From Nosema muscidifuracis (taxonomy: Eukaryota > Microsporidia > Nosematidae): a stretch of 64,000 nucleotides of DNA. The position numbers and the translations under genes are program-made. Positions 33,003-43,257 of this stretch are shown piece by piece. Each line of letters begins with the position of its first letter. Within the stretch, counting starts at the first letter, position 1. Below the pieces are notes generated by a model. That model had not been told where the DNA came from, made no database searches, and was given only the letters and a program-made list of their open reading frames with translations. The stretch covers positions 310,001-374,000 of the forward strand of contig JAIOKI010000007.1 in assembly GCA_028335825.1 (NCBI GenBank), read 5' to 3'.

Positions 33003-34985
33003 ATGAACAATATTTTTTTACCAAAGAAAGCTCAGAAACATGCTTTTCCAAAAGAAGATTTAATTTTAAAAGATAAATATGAAGATTGTTCTATATGGAT
33101 CAATTATGATGCTTTAATTATTTTAGAAACATTTAAAGAAAATTCAAAACAAGCCAGTGATTTTTTGATATCTATCGCTGAGCCTATTAGTAGACCTAAG
33201 TACATGCATGAATATCAGATTACTTCATATTTATTATATGCTGCTGTTAGTGTAGGTCTTTCAACTGATGATATTCTTAGTACTTTGTCTATTTTTTCTA
33301 AGAATATGATGCCAAGATCTGTTAAGAATTTTATTGTAGAATGTACACTAAGCTATGGTAAAATCAAATTGGTAATTCAATTTAATAAATACTTTATAGA
33401 AGCTGCTAACAAAGATATCTTAGATAGACTTATTAGTGATAAATTAATAAATTCTAATCTTAGGATTACAGATAAGTCAGTTGAAGTTGTTAATGTTGAG
33501 CCAGTAAAAAAAAGATGTATTGAGATAGATTATCCTTTAATAGAAGAATATGATTTTAGGAATGATACTACACTCGATACTCTTGAAATTGATTTAAAAC
33601 CTTCTACTATGATAAGATCTTATCAAGAGACTTGTCTTAATAAAATGTTTTGTAATGGTAGAGCAAGATCAGGAATTATTGTTTTACCTTGTGGATCTGG
33701 TAAGACATTAGTTGGAATAACGGCATTGACAACTATTAAAAAATCTTGTTTGATTTTGTGCACTTCTGCTGTTTCGGTTGAACAGTGGAGACAGCAGACG
33801 ATGTTTTTTACTAATGTATCAGGTGATAATATCTGTAGATTTACTTCAGATTATAAGGAATGGTATAAAGGGAAGAGTGGTATATTAGTCACTACTTATA
33901 CTATGTTAGCTTATAATGGAAAAAGATCAGCAGAGGCTCAGAAAATCATGGATAATATTCAGAGTACTGAATGGGGTCTTTTATTATTAGATGAAGTCCA
34001 TGTGGTACCTGCTATGATGTTTAGAAAAGTAATTTCTTTAGTAACTCATCATTGTAAATTAGGACTTACTGCTACTTTAGTAAGAGAAGATGATAAAATT
34101 GAAGATTTGAATTTTTTAATAGGACCTAAGCTGTATGAAGCAGATTGGCAGGATTTAAGTGCTAGGGGACATATTGCTAAAGTGGAATGTAATGAAGTTT
34201 GGTGTGGTATGACAGGAGATTTTTACAGGGAATATTTAATGCAAACAAGTCGTAAAAAGAGACTTCTTTCTATAATGAATCCTACTAAATTTCAAGCTTG
34301 TGAATATTTAATTAACAAACACGAAGCCAAAGGTGATAAAATTATTGTATTTTCTGATAGTGTAGCTGCTTTGAAATCGTATGCACTTAAGTTAGGTAAA
34401 CCTTATATTTATGGACCCACTGGACAGACAGAAAGAATGAGAATATTAAAACAATTTCAGACGAATCCATTGATAAATACAATATTTTTGAGTAAAGTCG
34501 GAGATACTTCGATAGATTTGCCTGAAGCTACATGTTTAATTCAAATCAGTAGTCATTTTGGTAGTAGAAGACAGGAAGCGCAGAGACTTGGTAGAATTCT
34601 TCGTGCTAAAAGAAGAAATGATCCCGATTTTAAAGTATTTTTTTATTCATTAGTTAGTAAAGATACGGATGAAATGTTTTATTCTTCAAAAAGGCAGCAA
34701 TTTTTAGTAGACCAGGGATATACTTTTAATATAATAACGGATATTCCTGATATGTATAAAAATGAAAATCGTGTTTATAAGAGTAGATCACAGCAGAAAG
34801 AATTGCTTGTTTCTGTTTTACTTTCTTCAGATAAAGAGCTTGAGAGTGAAGAAGAGGATGAAAAGGATAAAATAACTGTAAGTACTTCTGTGTTGAAGGG
34901 TGTAAGTGGAATGAAAGGAATGGCTTATATTGAAAATAATGAAAGAAAGAATTTGGCTAAGAATAAGAAAACAAAGAAATCTTAA
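33003..34985 (+). CDS. SSL2: TFIIH helicase subunit XPB/Ssl2
   Basis: ATP-dependent DNA translocase of TFIIH, opening promoter DNA for RNA polymerase II and acting in nucleotide excision repair. The protein has 660 residues against about 780-850 in yeast and human. An N-terminal XPB damage-recognition-like domain is followed by RecA-1 with Walker A PCGSGKT (229-235), DEVH box (330-333), TAT (356-358) and the XPB-specific RED triplet (361-363). RecA-2 ends with QRLGRILR (527-534). The C-terminal tail is Lys/Ser-rich. ATG 33003 is preceded by CCC at 32991-32993. LINE tails end only about 70 nt upstream, so its promoter may lie partly within element sequence. Confidence 0.97.
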   Translation: MNNIFLPKKAQKHAFPKEDLILKDKYEDCSIWINYDALIILETFKENSKQASDFLISIAEPISRPKYMHEYQITSYLLYAAVSVGLSTDDILSTLSIFSKNMMPRSVKNFIVECTLSYGKIKLVIQFNKYFIEAANKDILDRLISDKLINSNLRITDKSVEVVNVEPVKKRCIEIDYPLIEEYDFRNDTTLDTLEIDLKPSTMIRSYQETCLNKMFCNGRARSGIIVLPCGSGKTLVGITALTTIKKSCLILCTSAVSVEQWRQQTMFFTNVSGDNICRFTSDYKEWYKGKSGILVTTYTMLAYNGKRSAEAQKIMDNIQSTEWGLLLLDEVHVVPAMMFRKVISLVTHHCKLGLTATLVREDDKIEDLNFLIGPKLYEADWQDLSARGHIAKVECNEVWCGMTGDFYREYLMQTSRKKRLLSIMNPTKFQACEYLINKHEAKGDKIIVFSDSVAALKSYALKLGKPYIYGPTGQTERMRILKQFQTNPLINTIFLSKVGDTSIDLPEATCLIQISSHFGSRRQEAQRLGRILRAKRRNDPDFKVFFYSLVSKDTDEMFYSSKRQQFLVDQGYTFNIITDIPDMYKNENRVYKSRSQQKELLVSVLLSSDKELESEEEDEKDKITVSTSVLKGVSGMKGMAYIENNERKNLAKNKKTKKS

Positions 34986-35512
34986 TATTTTAAGATAAAT
35001 TAATTAATAAAGATAGTTTTATAAAGAATTTTATATTAATAGTGATTTTTTTTAAATTTATTAATTAACAATGATAAATTTTTTATTTGATAATTAACAA
35101 TGATAACTTTTTTAAATTTATTAATTAATAAATACAGCTTTATAAAGAATCTTATATTAATAATGATAACTTTTTTTATCTATTAATTAATATTTTTAAC
35201 TTATTTAAATTTATTAATTAACAATGATAACTTTTTTATTTGATAATTAACAATGATAACTTTTTTATTTGATAATTAATAATGATAAATTTTTTATTTG
35301 ATAATTAATAAATACAGTTTTATAAATTTGATAATTAATAATGATAGTTTTATAAAAATTTATTAATTAATAAAGAAAGTTTTATATATAATTTTTAATT
35401 AAAACAATTTGTTTATACCTGTTGTAAGTTAAAGAGAATTGGAATAAACATGGATTATCTATTTATGGAGAAAAGATCCAATATAATGAATTCAATATAC
35501 CTATTAATTGAA
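34986..35512. repeat. Degenerate AT tandem repeats between two genes
   Basis: Imperfect units of about 25-35 nt built on TTATTAATTAACAATGATAACTT recur about ten times between 35030 and 35390. Only AT-rich sequence lies elsewhere in the gap, which separates the convergent 3' ends of SSL2 and the phosphatase gene. No gene is seen. Confidence 0.7.
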
Positions 35513-36418
35513 TTAATCTTTTTGATAAAGTGAATTAAGCATTTGTATAGTTCTTGGACTATAGTTATATATCAATAATCTTTGTGTATCAAGCAAAAGA
35601 TCATCTCTTACCCTCATAATACTTCCAGGATTACCAAACTTTCCTACATAATCAGGTGCACCCCATACAGTCACTACATTTTTATCGGGATGATGAAATT
35701 TGTATCCTTCAAATGCGAATTGATGAGATCTAATTATATTTGAAAGATCATTGCATTCTAAAAATGTATTTGTGACATCACTACCATAAAGATGACCAAG
35801 TCCCCTTGTACTTATTCCAAATCCTTTCTGCTCATAAGGATCACTCCATACGATATCTTCAAATTCATCCTTTACATTAATTTGTTGACATCTGTTAATT
35901 CTTTTTAATTTATCCATGGATATAGTCTTAGGAGATATCCCTCCATGTACACACAACACTCTTCCATCTATTATACATCCAACATTAAAATATACAAAAA
36001 CTTCACATAATAATCTCCATACATGGACATTATTATATTTGGTAAGTACTTCATGATACAATCCATAAGATTTACAGACTTTTTTCTGTTCATGATTACC
36101 ACGTACAAGAAATATATTATTAGGGTACATAATTTTATAGATAAGAAGAAGAAATATACATTCAGTAGAATATTCACCTCTATCAACATAGTCCCCTAAA
36201 AAAATATATTTTGTATCCTTAGGGATTCCATCTATCTTAAATATCCCTACTAGATCGAATATTTGACCATGAATATCTCCACATACAGAAACAGGAGAAT
36301 TTATTACTGGGAAATTGGGTTCTTTAATTAAAATTTCTATTGATTTTTCACAGATTTCTTTTATTTCTCTAATTTCCAGTAATTTTAGATTCAAAATTTT
36401 ATTAATATATTTTTCCAT
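35513..36418 (-). CDS. PP2A-group serine/threonine protein phosphatase catalytic subunit
   Basis: Metal-dependent phosphatase of the PPP family, closest by eye to the PP2A/PP4/PP6 group. All signature blocks are present: GDIHG (47-51), GDYVDRG (75-81), GNHE (107-110), HGGISP, WSDP and a SHQ block in place of the usual AHQ. I start it at the ATG at 36418 because CCCC sits immediately upstream (minus strand); an in-frame ATG 30 nt earlier would add a non-conserved tail. The length is 301 residues, as in the family. The substrate-binding end reads GAPDYVGKFGN instead of SAPNYCYRCGN, and the C-terminal DYFL methylation tail of PP2A is absent. This leaves the exact subtype open. Confidence 0.93.
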   Translation of the reverse strand: MEKYINKILNLKLLEIREIKEICEKSIEILIKEPNFPVINSPVSVCGDIHGQIFDLVGIFKIDGIPKDTKYIFLGDYVDRGEYSTECIFLLLIYKIMYPNNIFLVRGNHEQKKVCKSYGLYHEVLTKYNNVHVWRLLCEVFVYFNVGCIIDGRVLCVHGGISPKTISMDKLKRINRCQQINVKDEFEDIVWSDPYEQKGFGISTRGLGHLYGSDVTNTFLECNDLSNIIRSHQFAFEGYKFHHPDKNVVTVWGAPDYVGKFGNPGSIMRVRDDLLLDTQRLLIYNYSPRTIQMLNSLYQKD

Positions 36419-36627
36419 GGGGTAAAAGTATTTAATAATAAACATCAAAAAAACATTTGAATGTTTTTAATTGATCAATTCTTGTATTTATTGATAATAC
36501 AATCATTTTTTTGTTTGTTTTTTTTAATAATATTATTTCTAAAATATTAGAATGAATGAAATTTTTTATAAAAAAAATCGAATTTTATTGATCCATTTAC
36601 CTATAAATTTAATCCATAAAATTGATT

Positions 36628-37158
36628 ATGAAATTACCAGATATAAATACAATGGTTACAAAATTATTATATAAATCTGAAACATACAATAATACAATAC
36701 TTAAGTCAGGATTGATTCTTCGTATACGAAGTATACTCGATCTGAGATATAAATATTCAACTGAATGGTCTCTTTTATTTTCAACATATGAACATGGATT
36801 TTCTTATAAAAAAATGCTATCCTGTTTTCAAGAAAAAGCAAAGCCTTTTATTCTTGTATGTATGGACTCTAATCAAAGAATATTCTGTGTATATTTTGAA
36901 GAACACCTTGTACTTAATTTAAAGCCCTATGGATTAAGAAAAATTATTTTGTTCAATGAAGATTGTATGATAAGAATGGGATGTAATGATATCAAAATCA
37001 TTTGCACAGAAGACTATTTGGCATTTGGATGTACAGAAGAAGGATTGTTCAAGATATTTATAGATAGTAAACTTACTAAGGGAGAGGAATCTGTGTTTAG
37101 TAAAGATGTAACCAAATTCGAAATCAAGTATTTAGAAATATGGAATATTATCGAATAG
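36628..37158 (+). CDS. TLDc domain protein
   Basis: A 176-residue protein that is almost entirely a TLDc domain, as in the OXR1/NCOA7/Tldc family. Matching segments include WSLLFSTYEHGFSYKKML, then a strand with FILVCMD, the YFEEHL region and FGCTEEGLF near the end. In other eukaryotes TLDc proteins bind the V-ATPase or act in oxidative stress, but nothing here shows the role. I start at the ATG at 36628; the TTG six bases earlier is in frame but not credible. No clear CCC motif precedes it. The gene is divergent from the phosphatase gene with a gap of about 200 nt. Confidence 0.85.
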   Translation: MKLPDINTMVTKLLYKSETYNNTILKSGLILRIRSILDLRYKYSTEWSLLFSTYEHGFSYKKMLSCFQEKAKPFILVCMDSNQRIFCVYFEEHLVLNLKPYGLRKIILFNEDCMIRMGCNDIKIICTEDYLAFGCTEEGLFKIFIDSKLTKGEESVFSKDVTKFEIKYLEIWNIIE

Positions 37159-37274
37159 ATCTTAGTGAATTAGTTGTATATGACTTTTATAAATTTTTAA
37201 ACATTTAATAATAGTTTTAAATATTCAAGGACGCTTTTAAATTTTTTTTTTGTCGAATTTATTTTTAACCCCAA

Positions 37275-37568
37275 ATGATAGACGGAATATCTTTGTACTC
37301 AGGACGAGCCATACCAAAAGGATCATCAACAGTTAGAATTACAAATGATGGTAAACAGCAATTAACTGCTAACAGAAAAGAGAGAAGTTTAATGTCTAGG
37401 AAGATTAATCCAAAATTAATTAAATGGACCATTCCAAGTAGAGTAGAGCGTAAGAAACATGAATTATTTACTTCATTACAAAAGAATATTCCAAGACCTG
37501 CTAAGATTGAAAGAGGATTTAAGAATATTAGTGCTGATACTGTTAAAGATATGAAGAATGATAATTAA
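37275..37568 (+). CDS. RPL24: Ribosomal protein eL24
   Basis: 97 residues covering the eL24 core of the 60S subunit. The family pattern is clear: YSGRAIPKG near the start, then [23 protein letters not shown] (NPRxINWT in relatives) and a basic helix ending [13 protein letters not shown]. The zinc-coordinating cysteines of many eL24 proteins are all missing. CCCC at 37269-37272 lies 2 nt before the ATG. It is shorter than the animal protein because the C-terminal extension is gone, as expected for reduced microsporidian ribosomes. Confidence 0.9.
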   Translation: MIDGISLYSGRAIPKGSSTVRITNDGKQQLTANRKERSLMSRKINPKLIKWTIPSRVERKKHELFTSLQKNIPRPAKIERGFKNISADTVKDMKNDN

Positions 37569-37640
37569 ATTATTATGAACAATTATTTTATCATTATAGT
37601 AAATTCAATATTCGTTATTTAAATAAAATTATTTATTAAT

Positions 37641-38528
37641 TTAGTAATTACTTATGCTTATAATAGAGTGAACTGGGAATCTAGCGCCATATTTAAATAA
37701 TCTGAGTACAGAACTATAGATAGGTTGTGCTTTCACTCTAGGTGTATTAATAGAAATTATAAAATCTCTTTCTGTATTATTAAGTACATCCATATAAGTA
37801 TTTAAAGTATTTCTTTGTTCACTTCCTTCTTTCTTGTAATTGCTTAATTTAGTAAAAGCCTTCTTCATTAATATAGTATCATTATTAGACATAGCATTAA
37901 TAGTACCAGCTAAGAAAACAATATTATTTTTAATATCAGGTGTATTCTCTATATCATAAAGAATTGAAGCAAGTTCGAGACTATCTACTAAGCTTTTAGT
38001 ACTATATAGATTTATATTGATTACAGTAAACCTAAATCCTTTAGTTTTGTGAGTAAAGAGAGCCCATGAAGCAAATGTGTTTTTTACTACAGGATCATTA
38101 GTCTTAAACACTCCTGCTTTCTCGAAATTTAATTCTTCTGTGTCATAAACTATAGGATTGTATGTTTCGGATCCATTAGTAGGATCAGTAATTAAAGATT
38201 GAATACCATCAGCTATTCCATAATGAGGAAGAACACGATTTTCTAATTCAGTCAACTGTTGTTTGGTAACCTCTTGTAAAGCCATTATGGGAACATGTGT
38301 ATTATCCAATAACTGAATTGTTTCATTAATTTGATTCTCAGAATCTAATGCCTCTTTCTTCTCCAAATTGTATGTGATTATACTGAAATCTCCCACATTT
38401 TTAACATCAACAGCTTTACCGTGATCTTTAAGATACCCAACTATATCCTTATGACCGTCTTGTAATTCAGGGTCGTATTTCGATACTACGTATGAGAATA
38501 CTGTATTTATTATAAAGAGCAAGATCAT
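37641..38528 (-). CDS. Secreted endonuclease/exonuclease/phosphatase-fold protein, probably inactive
   Basis: 295 residues with a hydrophobic N-terminal signal peptide (about 1-16, LLFIINTVFSYVV). The body follows the EEP (DNase I/APE) fold order: ITYNLE, MALQEV (metal-binding Glu position kept), FTVININLY in place of the usual N..H motif, AGTIN in place of GDxN, RDFII near the DxI position and FPVH at the final SDH site. Several catalytic positions are therefore altered, so it may be a non-catalytic relative exported from the parasite. No CCC motif is obvious upstream. Its 3' end faces the eL24 3' end, about 70 nt away. Confidence 0.75.
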   Translation of the reverse strand: MILLFIINTVFSYVVSKYDPELQDGHKDIVGYLKDHGKAVDVKNVGDFSIITYNLEKKEALDSENQINETIQLLDNTHVPIMALQEVTKQQLTELENRVLPHYGIADGIQSLITDPTNGSETYNPIVYDTEELNFEKAGVFKTNDPVVKNTFASWALFTHKTKGFRFTVININLYSTKSLVDSLELASILYDIENTPDIKNNIVFLAGTINAMSNNDTILMKKAFTKLSNYKKEGSEQRNTLNTYMDVLNNTERDFIISINTPRVKAQPIYSSVLRLFKYGARFPVHSIISISNY

Positions 38529-38805
38529 TGTTTTTTTGATTTGCTTCTCTTAAATAGTTCCTAATGAAACTGTTTCATATTTAAAACATGTCGAGGTTTT
38601 TAATGCATAAAAAAATATTTTATTTATAGTAAGACGCATAAAAATAATAAAATTAAGAACATTCTATTTTATTATGGAACAATTTAATTATTTAATTAAT
38701 TTTTTTTGCATTAATTCATTATAATGTTTTGAAAATTGAGCAACAGATCAATTTTATGAAACAATTGAATCAAAATAGACAAATTAATATACCATAATAA
38801 TAAGG

Positions 38806-40098
38806 ATGAAAAATGTCAAAGAATTGGAAATTAAAATTAGATTTATAAGTGATCTATTTGAAAAGTCTAATGAAAAGGAAGTAGATAAAAATTATAATTC
38901 TAAAAAAAATACAACAAAATTAATAAATTCCAATAATGAGAGAAAAGACAGTGCAGTCAAATTTAATAATTTTGAATTTGATATAGAAAGAAATAATAAT
39001 AATTCTTTAGATTCAAAATTCACTTTAGATGAAAATTTATGTAAAAGCCATATTGATACTAAAAAAAACTCATCAAATGAAAATTTATGTAAAAGCAATA
39101 TTGATACTAAAAAAGACTCATCAAATGAAAATTTATCAGGAGATTATAATGGTAATACAGTAATTAAAAATGATTTATCGAATTTGAATAAATTTGAAAT
39201 TACTGATGAAGTATTTGGATTTGAGAATGAAGATAAGAATCCATACAACTTTTCAGAAATTATTTCTACGGATAATTCGTTATGTGATATTAAGATTTAT
39301 AATGATTCAAAAAATAATATATTACAGAAAGACGAAACATTAATTAACATATCTGAAACAAAATATTTAGATAATTATTGGGATGTATCAATATTGCCAT
39401 ATTCATATTATCTTAGTAAAATAAGAAAGGATCAGAATAAAAGAAGGTATTTGTATAAAGCTAGTAGAGCAGAATCTTTAGATCTATTAAAGATATCTCC
39501 AAGAAAAATAAGTCTTATTATCACCCAAATTGATTTATTTCTTATTAGAAATATCAAGCCTGCTGATTTACTAAATTCTCCTTCAAGTATATCATATATG
39601 AGAAACAAGAATAATGGGTTAATGAATTTTGTATCTTCTCTTATTGACAAACAAGAATATCAAAGATATTTTATTAAGGTACTCAAGCATCTTAAGAATC
39701 TTAAAAATTATAATTCACAGGAATGCATTACGAATGCATTTCTACGACACAAATTAAGCTATAAAATTTTATCAAAAATATCTACCGATTTTAAGTCTTA
39801 TGCTTCTATTAAAAAATATATAGAATATCATGGAGATATATTAATATATCCATTTGATTTATTTATTAAGGATATAGAAGATACAAATAATAATATAAAT
39901 AATTCAGATGCTTCTATGAGATTTTGTAGATTAGTTGAGATGATGGTTAGATTACAAAATAAAAATGATGGTGATATGTTTAAGAAGATTGATAAAAAGA
40001 AAGAACATTTTTTGTTGTACAAAATTTTTATAAATTTATATGAGAATAGAGTAGATGAAGATGAGATGAAAGATGACATGTTTATTTTATATTTGTAA
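38806..40098 (+). CDS. RasGEF (CDC25-like) domain protein
   Basis: 430 residues. The first about 200 are Asn/Lys/Ser-rich and disordered, with a 16-residue direct repeat (ENLCKSHIDTKKNSSN and ENLCKSNIDTKKDSSN, about 76-107). From about 225 to 400 the pattern fits a RasGEF catalytic domain: LLKISPRKISLIITQIDL, FLIRNIKPADLL, then LMNFVSSLI and LKNLKNYNSQECITNAFL, which matches the NFNS/NYNS helix of Cdc25/Sos. It would exchange GDP on a Ras-like GTPase. A REM/N-terminal RasGEF module was not recognised. No CCC motif lies before the ATG. The domain call is by pattern only. Confidence 0.7.
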   Translation: MKNVKELEIKIRFISDLFEKSNEKEVDKNYNSKKNTTKLINSNNERKDSAVKFNNFEFDIERNNNNSLDSKFTLDENLCKSHIDTKKNSSNENLCKSNIDTKKDSSNENLSGDYNGNTVIKNDLSNLNKFEITDEVFGFENEDKNPYNFSEIISTDNSLCDIKIYNDSKNNILQKDETLINISETKYLDNYWDVSILPYSYYLSKIRKDQNKRRYLYKASRAESLDLLKISPRKISLIITQIDLFLIRNIKPADLLNSPSSISYMRNKNNGLMNFVSSLIDKQEYQRYFIKVLKHLKNLKNYNSQECITNAFLRHKLSYKILSKISTDFKSYASIKKYIEYHGDILIYPFDLFIKDIEDTNNNINNSDASMRFCRLVEMMVRLQNKNDGDMFKKIDKKKEHFLLYKIFINLYENRVDEDEMKDDMFILYL

Positions 40099-40216
40099 TA
40101 AGATGATTTTTAAGTATGTATATAATTTTAATAGAATATTTTTTTACTTAAAAATTATATATTGAATCTATCTTACTGTAGCAAAAGAGTTTCTTTCAAA
40201 TATTTTCTACCCCACT

Positions 40217-40771
40217 ATGCCAATAATAATATTATTGAATGATACTAAGAAATATCTTGATGATATTAGTACCAAGATGGGATCAAGTTATGATATAGAG
40301 ATACATAAAGGTGCCTTTACTGATACCAAAAGTATTCTATCTAATATGAATTTGAATAAGTTATACATTCTTCTCAATTGTGATATCAAGCCATACAGAT
40401 ATGTTGTATATACTCTAGCTAAGAAACAAGAAGCTGCTTATTGTATTCTTACTACAGAATCTCTTTCTACAGCTAAGCATGATAATCCTTATATTTTAGT
40501 AGATGAATCTTTAGATGTAGAGAAGATTAATGAAATATTTAAAAATACACTCAAGTGTAGTACAGCTCATAAGAAAAAGTTAGTAAATAATAATAATTAT
40601 CTTAGTTCTGTTAAGACTATTATTAATAAAGTCAATAATGATTATACAAATGTCATTCAGACTATATTAAAAGACTGTGAGCATAAACTATTAAGAATGC
40701 TTAGTATCAATCCTATAGATGTTAATGAAGTGGAACATACTTATAGAAAAATGATAGATAATGAAATATAA
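40217..40771 (+). CDS. Hypothetical protein, possible L7Ae/L30e-like fold
   Basis: 184 residues with ATG at 40217 preceded by CCCC (40210-40213), which supports a real gene. A central segment, NLNKLYILLNCDIKPYRYVV then AAYCILTTESL, has the spacing of an L7Ae-type RNA-binding domain (strand, D, helix, strand, hydrophobic helix), but the match is weak. The C-terminus is helical and Asn-rich. No signal peptide or membrane segment. I cannot assign a function. Confidence 0.6.
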   Translation: MPIIILLNDTKKYLDDISTKMGSSYDIEIHKGAFTDTKSILSNMNLNKLYILLNCDIKPYRYVVYTLAKKQEAAYCILTTESLSTAKHDNPYILVDESLDVEKINEIFKNTLKCSTAHKKKLVNNNNYLSSVKTIINKVNNDYTNVIQTILKDCEHKLLRMLSINPIDVNEVEHTYRKMIDNEI

Positions 40772-41160
40772 AATTTAACCATCAAATATCCCAATATTTT
40801 TAGAGTCATTTCTTTTTTTATGATCTAAATATAATATTTTTAAAATTAACATTATATACTAAACTATGATAATTAATCAAAGATTAATATAATTTGTCTA
40901 ACTAAAAGATTATATCTCACTAAATATAATATACTAAAATATGATAATTTATCAAATTAAGATAATATATCTCACTAAATATGTCAAATCTTTCTCAAAA
41001 TAATTAATCAAAACAATTAATTAAAAAATGTCCACAAATAAAAATTGACAATTTGTTTATGTCATTAATTTCGACCAATCTTATATGATATATGAATATA
41101 TAAATATATTATCAATATATCATTTTTTTGTATATTTATTTCAAAAATTTTATCCCCTAT
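40772..41160. other. AT-rich intergenic with short repeats
   Basis: Units around ACTAAATATAATATACTAAA recur two or three times near 40850-40985. No gene or RNA is seen. CCCC at 41154-41157 belongs to the next gene. Confidence 0.5.
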
Positions 41161-42267
41161 ATGGTTACATCCTTACTTAAAGGACTTTTTTTCTTGTTAT
41201 GTAGTGCTAATAGATATAGCATTATTTTCTTTTATATGATATATTATTTTATTAAAAGTCCTTCTAAACCATTCTTACAATATCACAAATCTAAAGAAGC
41301 GTGTGTAAGGAAGATGACAAGTTTACATGAAAAATACAGGACTATGTTTATAACAGAATTCGGGATATTACAGTCTTTCTTACAATTACACAGAATAGTT
41401 AAAAAAATATCTAGACAGAGTGTTAGAGTAAGAGTACCCTATAATGCAGAGATAGTCCTTGATATAGTAAATAATGTATCAAAAAAGAATGTTTTACTTG
41501 TACATGGATTTAATGGATCATCTAGTAGTAAATATATTGTAGGACTATGTCATTATTTTAATAAAGAAGGATACAGAATATTCTGCTTTAATGCTAGAGG
41601 TACTAAAGAAGTTCTTAATAATGAAATATTTTTTCATATAGGATGGACTGTTGATCTAAAAGTAGCTGTAGAATTTATATTACATAATTATTCAGGATCT
41701 CTTGAGTTATATGGATTTAGTATGGGAGCTAGTTGGGTTACTAAATATTTAGGAGAACAAAAATTAAATAAAAGAATTATTAAGGGGGGAGCTATTTGTT
41801 TACCATTTGATTTTTATAAGATAGAAGATTGGATGAAAAAGACTTACAAACAAAGATTTTTAAATAGACTTTTAGCATATAACTTCTGTAAATATATTAG
41901 ACGTAATAGTGAGACATTTATTAATGCAGGATTAGATGTTAAGAAAGTTTTCAAGTGTAGATCTTTAAGAGATATAGATACTCTACTTACACAGAAAGTA
42001 TTTAATTTTGAGGATATAACTTTATATTACAAGAAAGAGAGCTGTGTACATTATCTTAAGAATATTTCTATACCATTCTTAATACTTAATACCAAGGATG
42101 ATCCTATTATACCCGAATTTATTATTGATAAAAAGGAATGTAATAAAAATAAGAATATTTTATTAGTAATTAATCCATGGGGAGGACATTTAGGATTTCT
42201 TAAGAATTCACTTAAACATTCTGTAGCAGATGAGATGATTATACAATTTAGTAAGTATTTTAAGTAG
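41161..42267 (+). CDS. Membrane-anchored alpha/beta hydrolase (ABHD1/YheT-like)
   Basis: 368 residues from the ATG at 41161, with CCCC 3 nt upstream; an in-frame TTG 33 nt earlier is less likely. An N-terminal hydrophobic segment (about 6-32) suggests a membrane anchor. The hydrolase fold shows the oxyanion loop HGFNG (115-119), nucleophile elbow GFSMG with S187, acid D314 in TKDDP and the histidine in GGHLGF (H343). The YheT/EMB8-type order (NARGTKE after the first strands) fits lipid esterase or acyltransferase relatives. Substrate unknown. Confidence 0.88.
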   Translation: MVTSLLKGLFFLLCSANRYSIIFFYMIYYFIKSPSKPFLQYHKSKEACVRKMTSLHEKYRTMFITEFGILQSFLQLHRIVKKISRQSVRVRVPYNAEIVLDIVNNVSKKNVLLVHGFNGSSSSKYIVGLCHYFNKEGYRIFCFNARGTKEVLNNEIFFHIGWTVDLKVAVEFILHNYSGSLELYGFSMGASWVTKYLGEQKLNKRIIKGGAICLPFDFYKIEDWMKKTYKQRFLNRLLAYNFCKYIRRNSETFINAGLDVKKVFKCRSLRDIDTLLTQKVFNFEDITLYYKKESCVHYLKNISIPFLILNTKDDPIIPEFIIDKKECNKNKNILLVINPWGGHLGFLKNSLKHSVADEMIIQFSKYFK

Positions 42268-43257
42268 ATAGAGAATATTATTTTATAAACACAATTTATG
42301 TTTTTTGAACTGATATTTATGATTAAGATTTATCAATAAATTTTTCAAATATAATTAACGTACTTAAAATTTAATTACAATTAAAAAAAATAAAATTAAT
42401 TACAATTAAAAAAACTATATTTTATTATAATAAAGATCATTAGATTTAATTACAATTGAAAAAATTATATTTTATTATAATAAAGATCATTAAATTTGAT
42501 TACAATTAAAAAAAATAAAATTAATTACAATTAAAAAAACTATATTTTATTATAATAAAGATAAAAAAATTTGATAATAAAAAAGATCATTAGATTTAAT
42601 AATAATAAAGATCATTAAAATTAATTACAATTAACAAAACTATATTTTTTTATAATAAAGATCATTAAATTTAATTATCCATTAATTTCTTATTTTAATT
42701 TATTTTTAACACGAAGTTTTTAAAAAAATTATTATGAATAATTTTTATCAGAAGAAGTAGCCACTGTAATTCGTTATATAAATAAAAAACTGCAATTATC
42801 AAATATATGATGATAATATTCCATAAAACTACAGGACAGAACTAGATTTTGACAAAAAACTAGAGAAATATTTTCAATTCAAGTTTTTCAAGCTGACTCT
42901 TGAAAGCCTAACTATGTAAAGTTGTGGACACACGAGAAATGCTAAAAAATAGGTAGATTATAAGATTAAGCTAATTAAGAAGAAGTCAAATCTGTTTATG
43001 AGTGAATGAAAACAAAATACCATTCTAATATACATAAATTAAATTTTAAATTAAAGGATAATGAAGTGAAGACAACTATCCAGTACTAGAGCTCATAAGA
43101 GCAATTAATATAACAGCCCAAAAGGAAAAACATTTAAAACAATATGTTTATCACAAGAACGTCTATCATAGAAACTAGTTAAATTTTAGGCGTTTCCTTC
43201 GTCTAACGTTATAGAATTATAAAAAATTTTAACAAACTTTACAAAATTTATTTTTTA
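42268..43257. repeat. AT tandem repeats and a trace of decayed coding sequence
   Basis: From about 42350 to 42680 imperfect units built on ATTAATTACAATTAAAAAAAC and TATTATAATAAAGATCATTAAA repeat several times. From 42720 to 43250 composition is less extreme and a plus-strand stretch near 43060-43180 reads like former coding sequence (for example PVLELIRAINITAQKEK). No family is recognised and there is no usable start. Confidence 0.5.

Noticed and set aside
36419-36448. Longer start for the phosphatase gene
   Set aside because: CCCC touches the downstream ATG, and the extra ten residues are not part of the family.
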